Part shown: positions 50,619 through 59,764 of the stretch, in pieces
How positions within the stretch are numbered: position 1 is the first letter of the stretch
Layout: each line of letters begins with the position of its first letter
Source: Pseudomonas sp. LBUM920
GTDB taxonomy: Bacteria; Pseudomonadota; Gammaproteobacteria; Pseudomonadales; Pseudomonadaceae
Direction: 5' to 3'
Assembly (NCBI RefSeq): GCF_003852315.1
Contig: NZ_CP027762.1
Span: 1-64,000 of the forward strand
Length of the DNA stretch: 64,000 bases
Notes under the pieces: model-generated
What the model was told of the DNA's origin: nothing
Database searches by the model: none
Seen by the model: only the letters and a program-made list of their open reading frames with translations
Translations under genes and position numbers: made by a program

Positions 50619-52403
50619 GTGGCGACCATCATGAAGAAAGTGGACGCGGTGATCGTGGGCTTCGGCTGGACCGGCGCGATCATGGCCAAGGAACTCACGG
50701 AAGCTGGCCTCAACGTGGTAGCGCTGGAGCGCGGCCCGATGCAGGACACCTACCCGGACGGCAACTATCCGCAGGTCATCGACGAATTGACCTACAGCGT
50801 GCGTAAAAAACTCTTCCAGGACATCTCCAAAGAAACGGTGACCATTCGCCATAGCGTGAATGACGTCGCCCTGCCCAACCGCCAGCTGGGTGCGTTTCTG
50901 CCGGGCAATGGCGTGGGCGGCGCGGGCCTGCACTGGTCGGGCGTGCACTTTCGTGTCGACCCTATCGAGTTGCGCATGCGCAGCCACTACGAAGAGCGCT
51001 ACGGCAAAAACTTCATTCCCAAGGACATGACCATCCAGGACTTCGGCGTCAGCTACGAAGAGCTGGAACCGTTTTTCGACTACGCGGAAAAAGTCTTCGG
51101 CACCTCCGGCCAGGCCTGGACCGTAAAAGGTCAGGTGGTGGGCGAAGGCCGTGGTGGCAACCCGTATGCGCCGGATCGCTCCAACCCGTTCCCGTTGGAG
51201 TCGCAGAAAAACACCGTCTCCGCACAGCTGTTTCAGAAAGCGGCCGCCGAGGTTGGTTACAAACCCTACAACCTGCCGTCTGCCAATACGTCGGGGCCGT
51301 ACACCAACCCCTACGGCGCACAGATGGGCCCGTGCAACTTCTGCGGTTTCTGCAGCGGCTACGTGTGCTACATGTACTCCAAGGCCTCGCCGAATGTGAA
51401 CATCCTGCCGGCGCTGCGTCAGGTACCGAACTTTGAGCTGCGGGCCAATTCCCACGTGCTCAAGGTCAACCTCGACAGCACCAAGAGCAAGGCCACCGGC
51501 GTGACCTATATCGACGCCCAGGGTCGCGAATGCGAGCAGCCGGCTGACCTGGTGATCATCGGCTCTTTCCAGTTCAACAATGTGCGCCTCATGTTGCTCT
51601 CGGGTATCGGCAAACCCTACGACCCGATTACCAATGAGGGCGTGGTGGGCCGCAACTTCGCCTACCAGAACATGGGCACCATCAAAGCCTTCTTCGACAA
51701 GGACACCCACACCAATAACTTCATCGGTGCGGGCGGCAACGGCGTGGCCCTTGATGACTTCAACGCGGATAACTTCGACCACGGGCCACACGGTTTCGTC
51801 GGCGGTTCGCCGATGTGGGTCAACCAGGCAGGCAGCCGGCCGATTGCCGGTACGTCCAACCCACCCGGTACGCCGGCCTGGGGCAGTGCGTGGAAACGCG
51901 CCACCGCTGATTACTACACCCATCAGGTGTCGATGGACGCGCACGGCGCGCATCAATCCTACCGGGGCAACTACCTGGATCTGGACCCGGTGTACCGCGA
52001 TGCCTACGGCCTCCCATTGCTGCGGATGACGTTTGACTGGCAGGAAAACGACATCAAGATGAACCGCTTCATGATGGAGAAAATGGGCAAGGTCGCCGAA
52101 GCGATGAACCCCAAGGCCATTGCCGTGCTCGGCAAAAAGGTCGGTGAGCACTTCAACACAGCGGCCTACCAGACCACTCACCTCAACGGTGGCGCGATCA
52201 TGGGCACCGACCCGAAAACCAGTGCGTTGAACCGCTACCTGCAGAGCTGGGACGTACACAACGTGTTTGTCCCAGGCGCGTCAGCTTTCCCACAGGGCTT
52301 GGGCTACAACCCTACCGGCCTGGTGGCGGCACTGACGTATTGGTCGGCGCGGGCGATCCGCGAGCAGTACCTGAAAAACCCCGGCCCACTGGTTCAGGCA
52401 TAA
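50619..52403 (+). CDS. Gluconate 2-dehydrogenase flavoprotein (GMC oxidoreductase)
   Basis: The catalytic GMC-family FAD subunit, 594 residues. The FAD-binding start is DAVIVGFGWTGAIMAKELTEAG (about 8-29), with GNGVGGAGLHWSGVHFR as a second FAD contact. The C-terminal HLNGGAIMGTDPKTS and GYNPTGLVAALTYWSARAI segments carry the active-site His and Asn. A CNFCGFC cysteine cluster near residue 245 is notable and is seen in this subfamily, possibly an Fe-S site. It starts with GTG 50619, 2 bp after the gamma subunit stop. The substrate could be gluconate or a related sugar acid or polyol. Confidence 0.92.
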   Translation: MATIMKKVDAVIVGFGWTGAIMAKELTEAGLNVVALERGPMQDTYPDGNYPQVIDELTYSVRKKLFQDISKETVTIRHSVNDVALPNRQLGAFLPGNGVGGAGLHWSGVHFRVDPIELRMRSHYEERYGKNFIPKDMTIQDFGVSYEELEPFFDYAEKVFGTSGQAWTVKGQVVGEGRGGNPYAPDRSNPFPLESQKNTVSAQLFQKAAAEVGYKPYNLPSANTSGPYTNPYGAQMGPCNFCGFCSGYVCYMYSKASPNVNILPALRQVPNFELRANSHVLKVNLDSTKSKATGVTYIDAQGRECEQPADLVIIGSFQFNNVRLMLLSGIGKPYDPITNEGVVGRNFAYQNMGTIKAFFDKDTHTNNFIGAGGNGVALDDFNADNFDHGPHGFVGGSPMWVNQAGSRPIAGTSNPPGTPAWGSAWKRATADYYTHQVSMDAHGAHQSYRGNYLDLDPVYRDAYGLPLLRMTFDWQENDIKMNRFMMEKMGKVAEAMNPKAIAVLGKKVGEHFNTAAYQTTHLNGGAIMGTDPKTSALNRYLQSWDVHNVFVPGASAFPQGLGYNPTGLVAALTYWSARAIREQYLKNPGPLVQA

Positions 52404-52409
52404 GGAGCG

Positions 52410-53714
52410 ATGACCATGAAAGCATTTGTTATCGCCTCCCTGGCCCTCTTGAGCAGCTGTTCGGTAAGCGCCGCTGAAACCGACCTGGTCAAGCAGGGTG
52501 AATACCTGGCCCGCGCCGGTGACTGCGTGGCCTGCCACACCGCCAAGGGTGGTCAACCCTTTGCCGGCGGGCTGCCGATGGAAACTCCGATCGGCGTGAT
52601 CTACTCCACCAACATCACCCCGGACAAGACCGGCCTGGGCGACTACAGCTTCGAAGATTTCGACAAGGCCGTGCGCCATGGCGTCGCCAAGAACGGTAGT
52701 ACGCTTTACCCGGCGATGCCCTACCCGTCTTACGCGCGTGTCAGCGACAGCGATATGCAGGCGTTGTATGCCTACTTCATGAAGGGTGTGGAGCCGGTCG
52801 CCCAAGAGAACAAGGACAGCGATATTCCCTGGCCCTTGAGCATGCGCTGGCCGTTGGCGGCCTGGCGCTGGATGTTTGCGCCGGCCGTTGAGGAGCATCC
52901 GGCACAGCCGGCCGCCGATCCGGTGGTCAGCCGGGGCGCGTATCTGGTTGAAGGCTTGGGGCACTGCGGCGCCTGCCATACGCCGCGCGCCCTGACCATG
53001 CAGGAAAAAGCCCTCAGCGCCACTGACGGCAACGCCTTCCTGTCCGGCAGCGCGCCGTTGGAAGGCTGGATCGCGAAAAGCCTGCGTGGCGATCACAAGG
53101 ACGGGCTCGGCAGCTGGAGCGAAGAGCAACTGGTGCAATTCCTCAAGACCGGCCGCAGTGATCGCAGTGCCGTGTTTGGCGGCATGAGCGATGTGGTGGT
53201 GCACAGCATGCAGTACATGTCGCAGGACGACCTGACCGCTATCGCCCGCTACCTCAAGAGCCTGCCGGCGGTGGATCCCAAGGATCAGCCGCATCAGTAC
53301 GACAAACAGGTCGCCGAGGCGCTGTGGAAAGGTGACGACAGCAAGCCGGGCGCGTCGGTGTACATCGACAATTGCGCGGCGTGCCACCGTACCGATGGCC
53401 ATGGCTATACGCGGGTGTTCCCGGCGCTGGCGGGTAACCCGGTGTTGCAGACAGCGGATGCCACGTCGCTGATCAACATTGTGTTGAACGGCGGCACCTT
53501 GCCGGCAACGCACACGGCGCCTTCGACGTTCACCATGCCGGCGTTTGCCTGGCGGTTGTCGGACCAGGAAGTGGCGGATGTAGTCAGTTTCGTCCGCGGC
53601 AGCTGGGGTAACAAAGGCGCTCCAGTAAAAGCCAGCGACGTGGCGGACCTGCGCAAGAGCGATATGCGCACCACCTCGGGCGATGACCTGGGGCAAGTGA
53701 CGCAAAAGCACTGA
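52410..53714 (+). CDS. Triheme cytochrome c subunit of gluconate-type dehydrogenase
   Basis: A 434-residue exported cytochrome with a signal peptide ending near residue 22 (SVSAAET). Three CxxCH haem motifs are at C39 (CVACH), C186 (CGACH) and C322 (CAACH). It passes electrons from the FAD subunit to ubiquinone. It starts 6 bp after the flavoprotein stop, completing the operon. Confidence 0.94.
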   Translation: MTMKAFVIASLALLSSCSVSAAETDLVKQGEYLARAGDCVACHTAKGGQPFAGGLPMETPIGVIYSTNITPDKTGLGDYSFEDFDKAVRHGVAKNGSTLYPAMPYPSYARVSDSDMQALYAYFMKGVEPVAQENKDSDIPWPLSMRWPLAAWRWMFAPAVEEHPAQPAADPVVSRGAYLVEGLGHCGACHTPRALTMQEKALSATDGNAFLSGSAPLEGWIAKSLRGDHKDGLGSWSEEQLVQFLKTGRSDRSAVFGGMSDVVVHSMQYMSQDDLTAIARYLKSLPAVDPKDQPHQYDKQVAEALWKGDDSKPGASVYIDNCAACHRTDGHGYTRVFPALAGNPVLQTADATSLINIVLNGGTLPATHTAPSTFTMPAFAWRLSDQEVADVVSFVRGSWGNKGAPVKASDVADLRKSDMRTTSGDDLGQVTQKH

Positions 53715-53753
53715 CCGCCAGACGGCACTGGTCATAACCATCACGCCCCTTTA

Positions 53754-53769
53754 CTGTATATAAAAACAG
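53754..53769 (+). promoter_or_regulatory. LexA box
   Basis: CTGTATATAAAAACAG matches the SOS box pattern CTG-N10-CAG with an AT-rich centre and the preferred TATATA core. It lies 16 bp before the start of the radical SAM gene. From memory, the P. aeruginosa orthologue (PA0069) belongs to the LexA regulon. Confidence 0.87.
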
Positions 53770-53784
53770 TATTGGGGCGTTTTC

Positions 53785-54843
53785 ATGTCTACACCTTTAC
53801 CGCCCCGTGGCCGGGGCACGGCCACCAACCTGCATAATCGCTTTGCGCCTACCGTCAGTGTGGCCGAGGATGACGGCTGGTTTCAGGAAGTGCCGCCCAC
53901 CCAAGGCACCGAAGTGCGCATCGAAACGGCCAAAAGCATCATCACCCGCAATAACTCGCCCGACCTGCCGTTCGATCGCTCGATCAACCCCTATCGCGGC
54001 TGCGAGCACGGTTGCATCTACTGCTACGCGCGGCCCAGTCACGCCTACTGGGACATGTCGCCGGGGCTGGATTTCGAAACCAGGCTGATCGCCAAGACCA
54101 ATGCCGCCCAGGTGCTGGAGCAACAGCTGTCGAAGCCGGGTTATGTGTGCGCGCCGATCAATCTGGGCTCCAATACCGACCCTTACCAGCCCATCGAGCG
54201 CGAGTACACGATCACCCGGCAGACCCTCGAAGTGTTGCTGCGCTACCGCCACCCGGTGACCATCATTACCAAGGGTTCGCTGATTTTGCGTGACCTCGAC
54301 CTGCTGACCGAGCTGGCCCGGCAGCGGCTGGTGGCAGTGATGATCAGCCTCACGAGCCTGGACGATGAGCTCAAGCGCATTCTGGAACCGCGCACGGCGG
54401 CGCCCAAGGCGCGATTGCGGGCGATTCGGGTAATGCGTGAGGCCGGCATTCCGGTGGGCGTGTTGTGTTCACCGATGATTCCGATGATCAACGACAGCGA
54501 GCTCGAAAGTCTGCTGACCGAAGCCCACGCGGCGGGTGCCCAAAGTGCGGCCTACATGATGCTGCGCCTGCCGCTGGAGGTGGCGCCGCTGTTCGAGGAG
54601 TGGCTGGCGGCGCATTACCCGCAGCGGGCGGCCCATGTGATGAGCCTGGTGCGCCAGGTGCGCGGGGGTGAGGTGTATGACAGCCGCTTCGGTGTGCGCA
54701 TGCGGGGTGAGGGGCCGTTCGCCGATCTGCTGGCGCAGCGCTTCAGCAAGGCGATCAAGCGCCTGGGGCTTAATCGTCGGGAAGGGTTTAATCTGGATTG
54801 CACGGCGTTCTGCCCACCGGGCAGGCAGATGGCATTGTTGTAA
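53785..54843 (+). CDS. PA0069-family radical SAM protein
   Basis: A 352-residue radical SAM enzyme related to spore photoproduct lyase. The [4Fe-4S] triad is C73, C77 and C80 in CEHGCIYC. The rest is a TIM-barrel fragment (SNTDPYQPIEREYTITRQTLE). Its function is undetermined; the LexA box suggests a DNA-damage role. It lies 70 bp after the cytochrome gene and reads as a separate, SOS-controlled unit. Confidence 0.93.
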   Translation: MSTPLPPRGRGTATNLHNRFAPTVSVAEDDGWFQEVPPTQGTEVRIETAKSIITRNNSPDLPFDRSINPYRGCEHGCIYCYARPSHAYWDMSPGLDFETRLIAKTNAAQVLEQQLSKPGYVCAPINLGSNTDPYQPIEREYTITRQTLEVLLRYRHPVTIITKGSLILRDLDLLTELARQRLVAVMISLTSLDDELKRILEPRTAAPKARLRAIRVMREAGIPVGVLCSPMIPMINDSELESLLTEAHAAGAQSAAYMMLRLPLEVAPLFEEWLAAHYPQRAAHVMSLVRQVRGGEVYDSRFGVRMRGEGPFADLLAQRFSKAIKRLGLNRREGFNLDCTAFCPPGRQMALL

Positions 54844-55071
54844 ACTGACGACGAAGAGCGCGATAGGTCTGTAGGAATAGTCGCGTTTTGATATCACTGA
54901 AACCCTCGATCTAGAGCGGTTCATTCAGTTTGAGTTAAGTTTCGACGGTTACCTTGTTCAGCGAGTGACGGGTGGGTCGAAACCGTGGTCTTCAGCGTTT
55001 TACAACTAATCCACTGGCCCAGCGTCGAAATGACCTGAACACTCTCCCTGCATTAATCAAGAGGATGAATC
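54844..55071. other. 228-bp intergenic region without a gene
   Basis: No coding frame or strong promoter stands out. GTTTCGA (54939-54945) and TCGAAAC (54977-54983) form a weak 7-bp inverted repeat with a 31-bp loop. In P. aeruginosa the corresponding interval holds, from memory, PA0070 to PA0101, including a type VI secretion cluster. Those genes are absent here. Confidence 0.4.
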
Positions 55072-55803
55072 ATGAGTGACAAGGATAAACAGCCGTTGGC
55101 TGCGTCGGCTTCAGCCCCTCAGGTGGCCGAATCCGCCGATGCAGCGCTAAAGCACATCGTTGACGGCTTTTTGCATTTCCATCACGACGTCTTCCCCCAG
55201 CAGGAAGAACTCTTCAAAAAACTCGCCACGGCCCAGAGCCCACGGGCGATGTTTATCACCTGTGCCGATTCGCGGATCGTGCCTGAGCTGATCACCCAAA
55301 GCTCCCCTGGCGACCTGTTCGTCACGCGTAACGTCGGCAACGTGGTGCCACCCTACGGACAGATGAACGGCGGCGTTTCCACGGCCATCGAGTACGCGGT
55401 TCTCGCCCTGGGCGTGCAGCACATTATCGTGTGCGGGCATTCCGACTGTGGCGCCATGCGCGCGGTACTCAACCCCCAAAGCCTGGAAAAAATGCCGACA
55501 GTCCGGGCTTGGCTGCGTCATGCCGAGGTCGCCAAGTCGATGGTCGAGGACAACTGCGACTGCGCCAATGAAGGTGAAAGCATGAAGGTGCTGACCGAAG
55601 AAAACGTCATCGCCCAGTTGCAGCATTTGCGCACCCACCCTTCCGTGGCCTCACGCATGGCCAATGGTCATTTGTTTATCCATGGCTGGATCTACAACAT
55701 CGAGACCAGCGAAATTCGAGCCTACGATGCAGATCAGGCGGCATTTCGACCGCTGAGCGGCGACGGCCCCATCCCTTGCGCGACGCCTAAAGCGCGCTTC
55801 TAA
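55072..55803 (+). CDS. Beta-class carbonic anhydrase
   Basis: A 243-residue zinc enzyme that interconverts CO2 and bicarbonate. The zinc site is C64 with D66/R68 in CADSRI, and H123/C126 in GHSDCGAM, complete for the beta class. It is the upstream partner of a SulP-type transporter, 85 bp away, which suggests a shared role in bicarbonate handling. It seems cytoplasmic. Confidence 0.95.
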   Translation: MSDKDKQPLAASASAPQVAESADAALKHIVDGFLHFHHDVFPQQEELFKKLATAQSPRAMFITCADSRIVPELITQSSPGDLFVTRNVGNVVPPYGQMNGGVSTAIEYAVLALGVQHIIVCGHSDCGAMRAVLNPQSLEKMPTVRAWLRHAEVAKSMVEDNCDCANEGESMKVLTEENVIAQLQHLRTHPSVASRMANGHLFIHGWIYNIETSEIRAYDADQAAFRPLSGDGPIPCATPKARF

Positions 55804-55888
55804 AACACTTCCCTGCCGGGTAATGCGGTGGCTGCCATGGATGCAGCCAGGCATTGCCGCGCCCGGCGAATGCCTTGGGAGAGTCATT

Positions 55889-57430
55889 ATGCGTGCTGCT
55901 CAATTGAAAGCTGTGTTGCCTCGGGAGCTGCTCGCGTCCGTGGTTGTGTTTCTGGTCGCCCTGCCCTTGTGCATGGGCATTGCGATTGCGTCTGGCATGC
56001 CGCCGGCCAAAGGGCTGATCACCGGGATCATCGGTGGCCTGGTGGTGGGTTGGCTGGCTGGGTCGCCGTTGCAGGTCAGCGGGCCCGCCGCGGGTTTGGC
56101 AGTGTTGGTGTTCGAACTGGTGCGCCAGCACGGCATGATGATGCTCGGCCCTATTCTGTTGCTGGCGGGGTTCCTGCAATTGGTAGCCGGGCGATTGCGT
56201 CTGGGCTGCTGGTTCCGTGTCACGGCGCCGGCGGTGGTGTACGGCATGCTGGCGGGGATCGGCGTGCTGATTGTGCTCTCGCAGGTCCATGTGATGCTCG
56301 ACGGCGCGCCGAAGCCTTCCGGGCTGGATAACCTGGCGGGCTTCCCGGCCGCCGTGGTTGAGGCGATGCCGACCCTGGGCGGTGGCCTTGGCTGGCAAGC
56401 GGGTTTGCTGGGTCTGTCGACGATGCTGGTGATGTACCTGTGGGATAAATTACGCCCGCAAAAACTGCGATTTGTGCCAGGCGCGTTGTTGGGCGTGGGC
56501 TTGGCGACGGTCACCAGCCTGGTACTGGCGTTGCAGGTCAAGCGTGTGGAAGTCCCGGAAAACCTTGCCGATGCCATTGACTGGCTACGCCCCAGCGACT
56601 TGCTGAACCTGGCTGATCCGCAGCTGTTGATCGCCGCGTTCGCCGTGGCCTTTATCGCCAGTGCCGAAACCCTGCTGTCGGCTGCTGCGGTTGACCGCAT
56701 GCACAGCGGTCAGCGCTCCGATTTCGACAAGGAATTGTCCGCACAAGGTGTAGGCAACATGCTTTGTGGCCTGGTCGGCGCGCTGCCGATGACCGGCGTG
56801 ATCGTGCGCAGCTCGGCCAACGTGCAGGCCGGTGCGACCACGCGCTTGTCGGCGATGTTCCACGGTGTATGGCTGCTGGGGTTCGTGCTGCTGCTGTCGA
56901 GCGTGCTGCAAAGCATCCCGGTGGCGAGCCTGGCGGGCGTGCTGGTGTACACCGGGATCAAGCTGGTGGACGTGAAAGCGTTTCGCGCCTTGGGCCGATA
57001 CGGGCGGATGCCGATGTTCACCTATGCCGCGACGGCGCTGGCGATCATCTTTACCGATTTGCTGACCGGTGTACTGGTGGGCTTCGGGCTCACGTTGGTC
57101 AAGTTGGCCTTCAAGGCGTCGCGACTGAAAATCAGCCTGATCGACCTGCCTCAGGACGGTGAGATGGAGTTGCGCCTGACCGGTGCGGCGACCTTCCTGA
57201 AAGTGCCGGCACTGACCCAAGTGCTGTCGACGGTGCCTGCGGGGACCGCGTTGCACGTGCCGCTGAGCAACTTGAGTTACATCGACCATTCCTGCCTGGA
57301 ATTACTCGAGGAATGGGGCCGGGCCAATGCGGCCAAGGGCTCACAACTGGTAATCGAGGCGCGCGGCTTGAAGCGCAGGCTTGAAGGCCGGGTGCGCACG
57401 ACCGTGGGAATAGGTTCGGCGTCCGTCTGA
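55889..57430 (+). CDS. SulP-family transporter paired with carbonic anhydrase
   Basis: A 513-residue inner-membrane SulP transporter with about 11-12 hydrophobic segments (starting VVVFLVALPLCMGIAIASGMPPA) and a C-terminal STAS-like region (about 425-500). It differs in sequence from the SulP protein at 26431. ATG 55889 follows GGGAG; earlier frames are not supported. Pairing with a carbonic anhydrase occurs in several bacteria and points to bicarbonate rather than sulfate. This is inference. Confidence 0.9.
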   Translation: MRAAQLKAVLPRELLASVVVFLVALPLCMGIAIASGMPPAKGLITGIIGGLVVGWLAGSPLQVSGPAAGLAVLVFELVRQHGMMMLGPILLLAGFLQLVAGRLRLGCWFRVTAPAVVYGMLAGIGVLIVLSQVHVMLDGAPKPSGLDNLAGFPAAVVEAMPTLGGGLGWQAGLLGLSTMLVMYLWDKLRPQKLRFVPGALLGVGLATVTSLVLALQVKRVEVPENLADAIDWLRPSDLLNLADPQLLIAAFAVAFIASAETLLSAAAVDRMHSGQRSDFDKELSAQGVGNMLCGLVGALPMTGVIVRSSANVQAGATTRLSAMFHGVWLLGFVLLLSSVLQSIPVASLAGVLVYTGIKLVDVKAFRALGRYGRMPMFTYAATALAIIFTDLLTGVLVGFGLTLVKLAFKASRLKISLIDLPQDGEMELRLTGAATFLKVPALTQVLSTVPAGTALHVPLSNLSYIDHSCLELLEEWGRANAAKGSQLVIEARGLKRRLEGRVRTTVGIGSASV

Positions 57431-57444
57431 ACACCACAAACCAA

Positions 57445-57537
57445 TGTGGGAGCCGGGCTTGCCCGCGATTAAAGGCGTGTCAGTCAACCCATTAGCTGAC
57501 TGATCCACCGCCATCGCGGGCAAGCCCGGCTCCCACA
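57445..57537. repeat. REP pair J, complementary arms
   Basis: Arms GTGGGAGCCGGGCTTGCCCG and CGGGCAAGCCCGGCTCCCAC share an extra C compared with the common REP form. It lies in the convergent gap after the SulP gene. Confidence 0.9.
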
Positions 57538-57561
57538 GTGATTGCTGTGCAATCCGCACGT

Positions 57562-58209
57562 TTACGCCGGCTGATCCAACGCCAGCTCAACGCCCAACTG
57601 ACGCGACAGGCACGGCCAGCGCTTCCACGCCGCTTCCGTGTTCGGGCTCTTGAGCGTCTCGCGGTAAGCCTCGACCGACTCCAGCGCAAAGCTGTCTTCG
57701 TTGAGCATTTCATCCACCGCCAAATGCACGGCTTCGTCCAACTGGTTGGCAAATGCTTCGCCGATCAGCTGATGAGCGATCAAGTTGGCCACGGTGGTGT
57801 CCGCCGGAATCAACGGCTGACCAAAGTGCTTGATGTACAGATCGTTGACTTCTTCTACCAGGCGATGGGCCAGGTAGGCCTCGTCCAGCAGGCCGTCGAG
57901 GCCTTCGTGGCCAGCAAGAATCGCGGGCGGTTGCAGGAAGAAATGCTCGGCGATTTTCAGTACCGGCTTGATCTGGCTTTCGATGCCAGCTTCGCGGGCC
58001 ACGTCATTGGCGGCTTCCAGCAAGTCAGGGACAAGCTCGATGTAGGCGGTAACAAAACGGGTCATGACAATGTTGCGATCACCGTCAGCCAGGGAAATGG
58101 CCGAATGCAGGTGCGGCAATTGTTTTTCCAGTTGCTGGGCAAGCTGGCCAGTGCTGGCTTCGTGTTGATGGGCACGGGAAATCTGCTCGCGCAATGCGGC
58201 GGTGTTCAT
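57562..58209 (-). CDS. Conserved hypothetical protein
   Basis: A 215-residue protein, mainly alpha-helical, that I cannot assign to a characterised family. Its middle has several His and Glu residues (LDEAYLAHRLVEEVNDLYIKHFGQP and LIAHQLIGEAFANQLDEAVH), which could hint at a metal site, but no motif is firm. It appears cytoplasmic. It sits between carbonic anhydrase-SulP and the cytochrome oxidase operon, as in P. aeruginosa (PA0104, from memory). Confidence 0.75.
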   Translation of the reverse strand: MNTAALREQISRAHQHEASTGQLAQQLEKQLPHLHSAISLADGDRNIVMTRFVTAYIELVPDLLEAANDVAREAGIESQIKPVLKIAEHFFLQPPAILAGHEGLDGLLDEAYLAHRLVEEVNDLYIKHFGQPLIPADTTVANLIAHQLIGEAFANQLDEAVHLAVDEMLNEDSFALESVEAYRETLKSPNTEAAWKRWPCLSRQLGVELALDQPA

Positions 58210-58578
58210 GAAAGCTCCAGTGAAACAGGCGTAGGAAAAGGGAAAGGACAAGGTAGCTCGTTTATACGAGGGCCTAAGACGCGTTTGTCATAATTATTTC
58301 ATGGTTATGCGCATGCGTTATATCGAATCGCCATCGTTCGTCGGATAAACGTTTGCGCCCCCGTATTTATTGGGCCCGCCCGTCTGTTTGTGCTCATTTG
58401 CCCCTACACATTGCGGGGTTGCCCCGGCTGTCTATACTCGATTTTGTACGCAATTAGCTGATGACGCCCAACTGCATGAAGCAGGCAAGGCTTGGCGGTT
58501 GTAAGCAGTATGGAAGCCGCTCCCTTCGCCGCAGGTGCAAACCGGCGGGATAACAAGAAACATAAAGGGGAACCCGCA
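58210..58578. promoter_or_regulatory. 369-bp region upstream of coxB
   Basis: This region separates the divergent hypothetical gene and coxB. A candidate sigma-70 promoter is TTGCGG (58411-58416), 16 bp, TATACT (58433-58438), giving a leader of about 140 nt. CTCGT-TTAT-ACGAG at 58257-58270 is a small inverted repeat. I found no ANR or LexA box. No gene is visible. Confidence 0.45.
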
Positions 58579-59706
58579 ATGACGCGACATCCACACGTTT
58601 GGATGGGCCTACTGTTGTGGTCGGTATTCGGCCAGGCGCACGCCGCCTGGACAACGAATATGGCGCCAGGGGCTACTGAAGTCAGTCACGCCGTGTTTGA
58701 CCTGCACATGACCATCTTCTGGATTTGTGTGGTGATCGGCATTGTCGTGTTTGGCGCGATGTTCTGGTCGATGATCCTGCACCGCCGGTCCACGGGCCAG
58801 GTGGCTGCCAAATTTCACGAGAGCACGACCGTGGAAATCCTCTGGACCGTGGTGCCCCTGCTGATCCTGGTAGCGATGGCCATTCCGGCGACCAAGACCC
58901 TGATCAACATCTACGACAGCACCGAGTCGGATATCGATATCCAGGTCACCGGTTACCAGTGGAAGTGGCATTACAAATACCTGGGCCAGGACGTGGAATT
59001 CTTCAGCAACCTGGCCACGCCCGCCGAGCAAATCCATAACCAGGCCACCAAGGGCGAGCACTATCTGCTCGAAGTCGATCAGCCTTTGGTGCTGCCGGTG
59101 GGCGCCAAAGTGCGCTTTCTGGTGACTGCCGCCGACGTGATCCATTCGTGGTGGGTGCCGGCCTTTGCGGTCAAGCGCGACGCCATTCCCGGCTTCGTCA
59201 ACGAGGCCTGGACGCGCATCGAGAAGCCCGGCATCTACCGTGGCCAGTGCGCAGAATTGTGCGGTAAGGACCACGGCTTCATGCCGATTGTGGTCGATGT
59301 CAAATCCCAGGCCGACTACGACACTTGGCTCGGCGAGCGCAAGGCAGAAGCGGCCAAGCTTAAAGAGCTGACCTCCAAAGAATGGACGCTCGAAGAGCTG
59401 GTGGCGCGTGGCGACAAGGTCTACCACACCACCTGCGTGGCCTGTCACCAGGCTGAGGGCCAAGGCCTGCCGCCGATGTTCCCGGCGCTCAAAGGCTCGC
59501 CGATCGCCACCGGGCCTAAGGAAGATCACCTGCACCGCGTGTACTTCGGCAAGCCCGGCACCGCCATGGCCGCCTTCGGCAAACAGCTGTCGGAAGTGGA
59601 CATCGCCGCCGTGGTGACCTACGAACGCAACGCCTGGGGCAACAACAAAGGCGACATGGTCACGCCCAAAGACGTGCTGGCTTTGAAACAGGCGGAAAGC
59701 AAATGA
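58579..59706 (+). CDS. coxB: Cytochrome c oxidase subunit II with fused cytochrome c
   Basis: Subunit II of an aa3/caa3-type oxidase, 375 residues. After a signal peptide (about 1-23) there are two membrane helices (about 42-64 and 86-105). The Cu-A ligands are H189, C224, C228, H232 and M235 in GQCAELCGKDHGFM. The C-terminal extension carries one haem motif CVACH near residue 286. It takes electrons from cytochrome c into the oxidase. First gene of the cox operon. Confidence 0.97.
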   Translation: MTRHPHVWMGLLLWSVFGQAHAAWTTNMAPGATEVSHAVFDLHMTIFWICVVIGIVVFGAMFWSMILHRRSTGQVAAKFHESTTVEILWTVVPLLILVAMAIPATKTLINIYDSTESDIDIQVTGYQWKWHYKYLGQDVEFFSNLATPAEQIHNQATKGEHYLLEVDQPLVLPVGAKVRFLVTAADVIHSWWVPAFAVKRDAIPGFVNEAWTRIEKPGIYRGQCAELCGKDHGFMPIVVDVKSQADYDTWLGERKAEAAKLKELTSKEWTLEELVARGDKVYHTTCVACHQAEGQGLPPMFPALKGSPIATGPKEDHLHRVYFGKPGTAMAAFGKQLSEVDIAAVVTYERNAWGNNKGDMVTPKDVLALKQAESK

Positions 59707-59764
59707 CGGCCTCAACTGCGTATGCCCTGAACCGCACAGCCCATTCCTTTGCAGGAGAACGGCC

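Noticed and set aside
50268..52259. 663-codon open frame antisense to the GMC flavoprotein
   Set aside because: It overlaps a clear flavoprotein gene on the other strand and has no domain or start signal.
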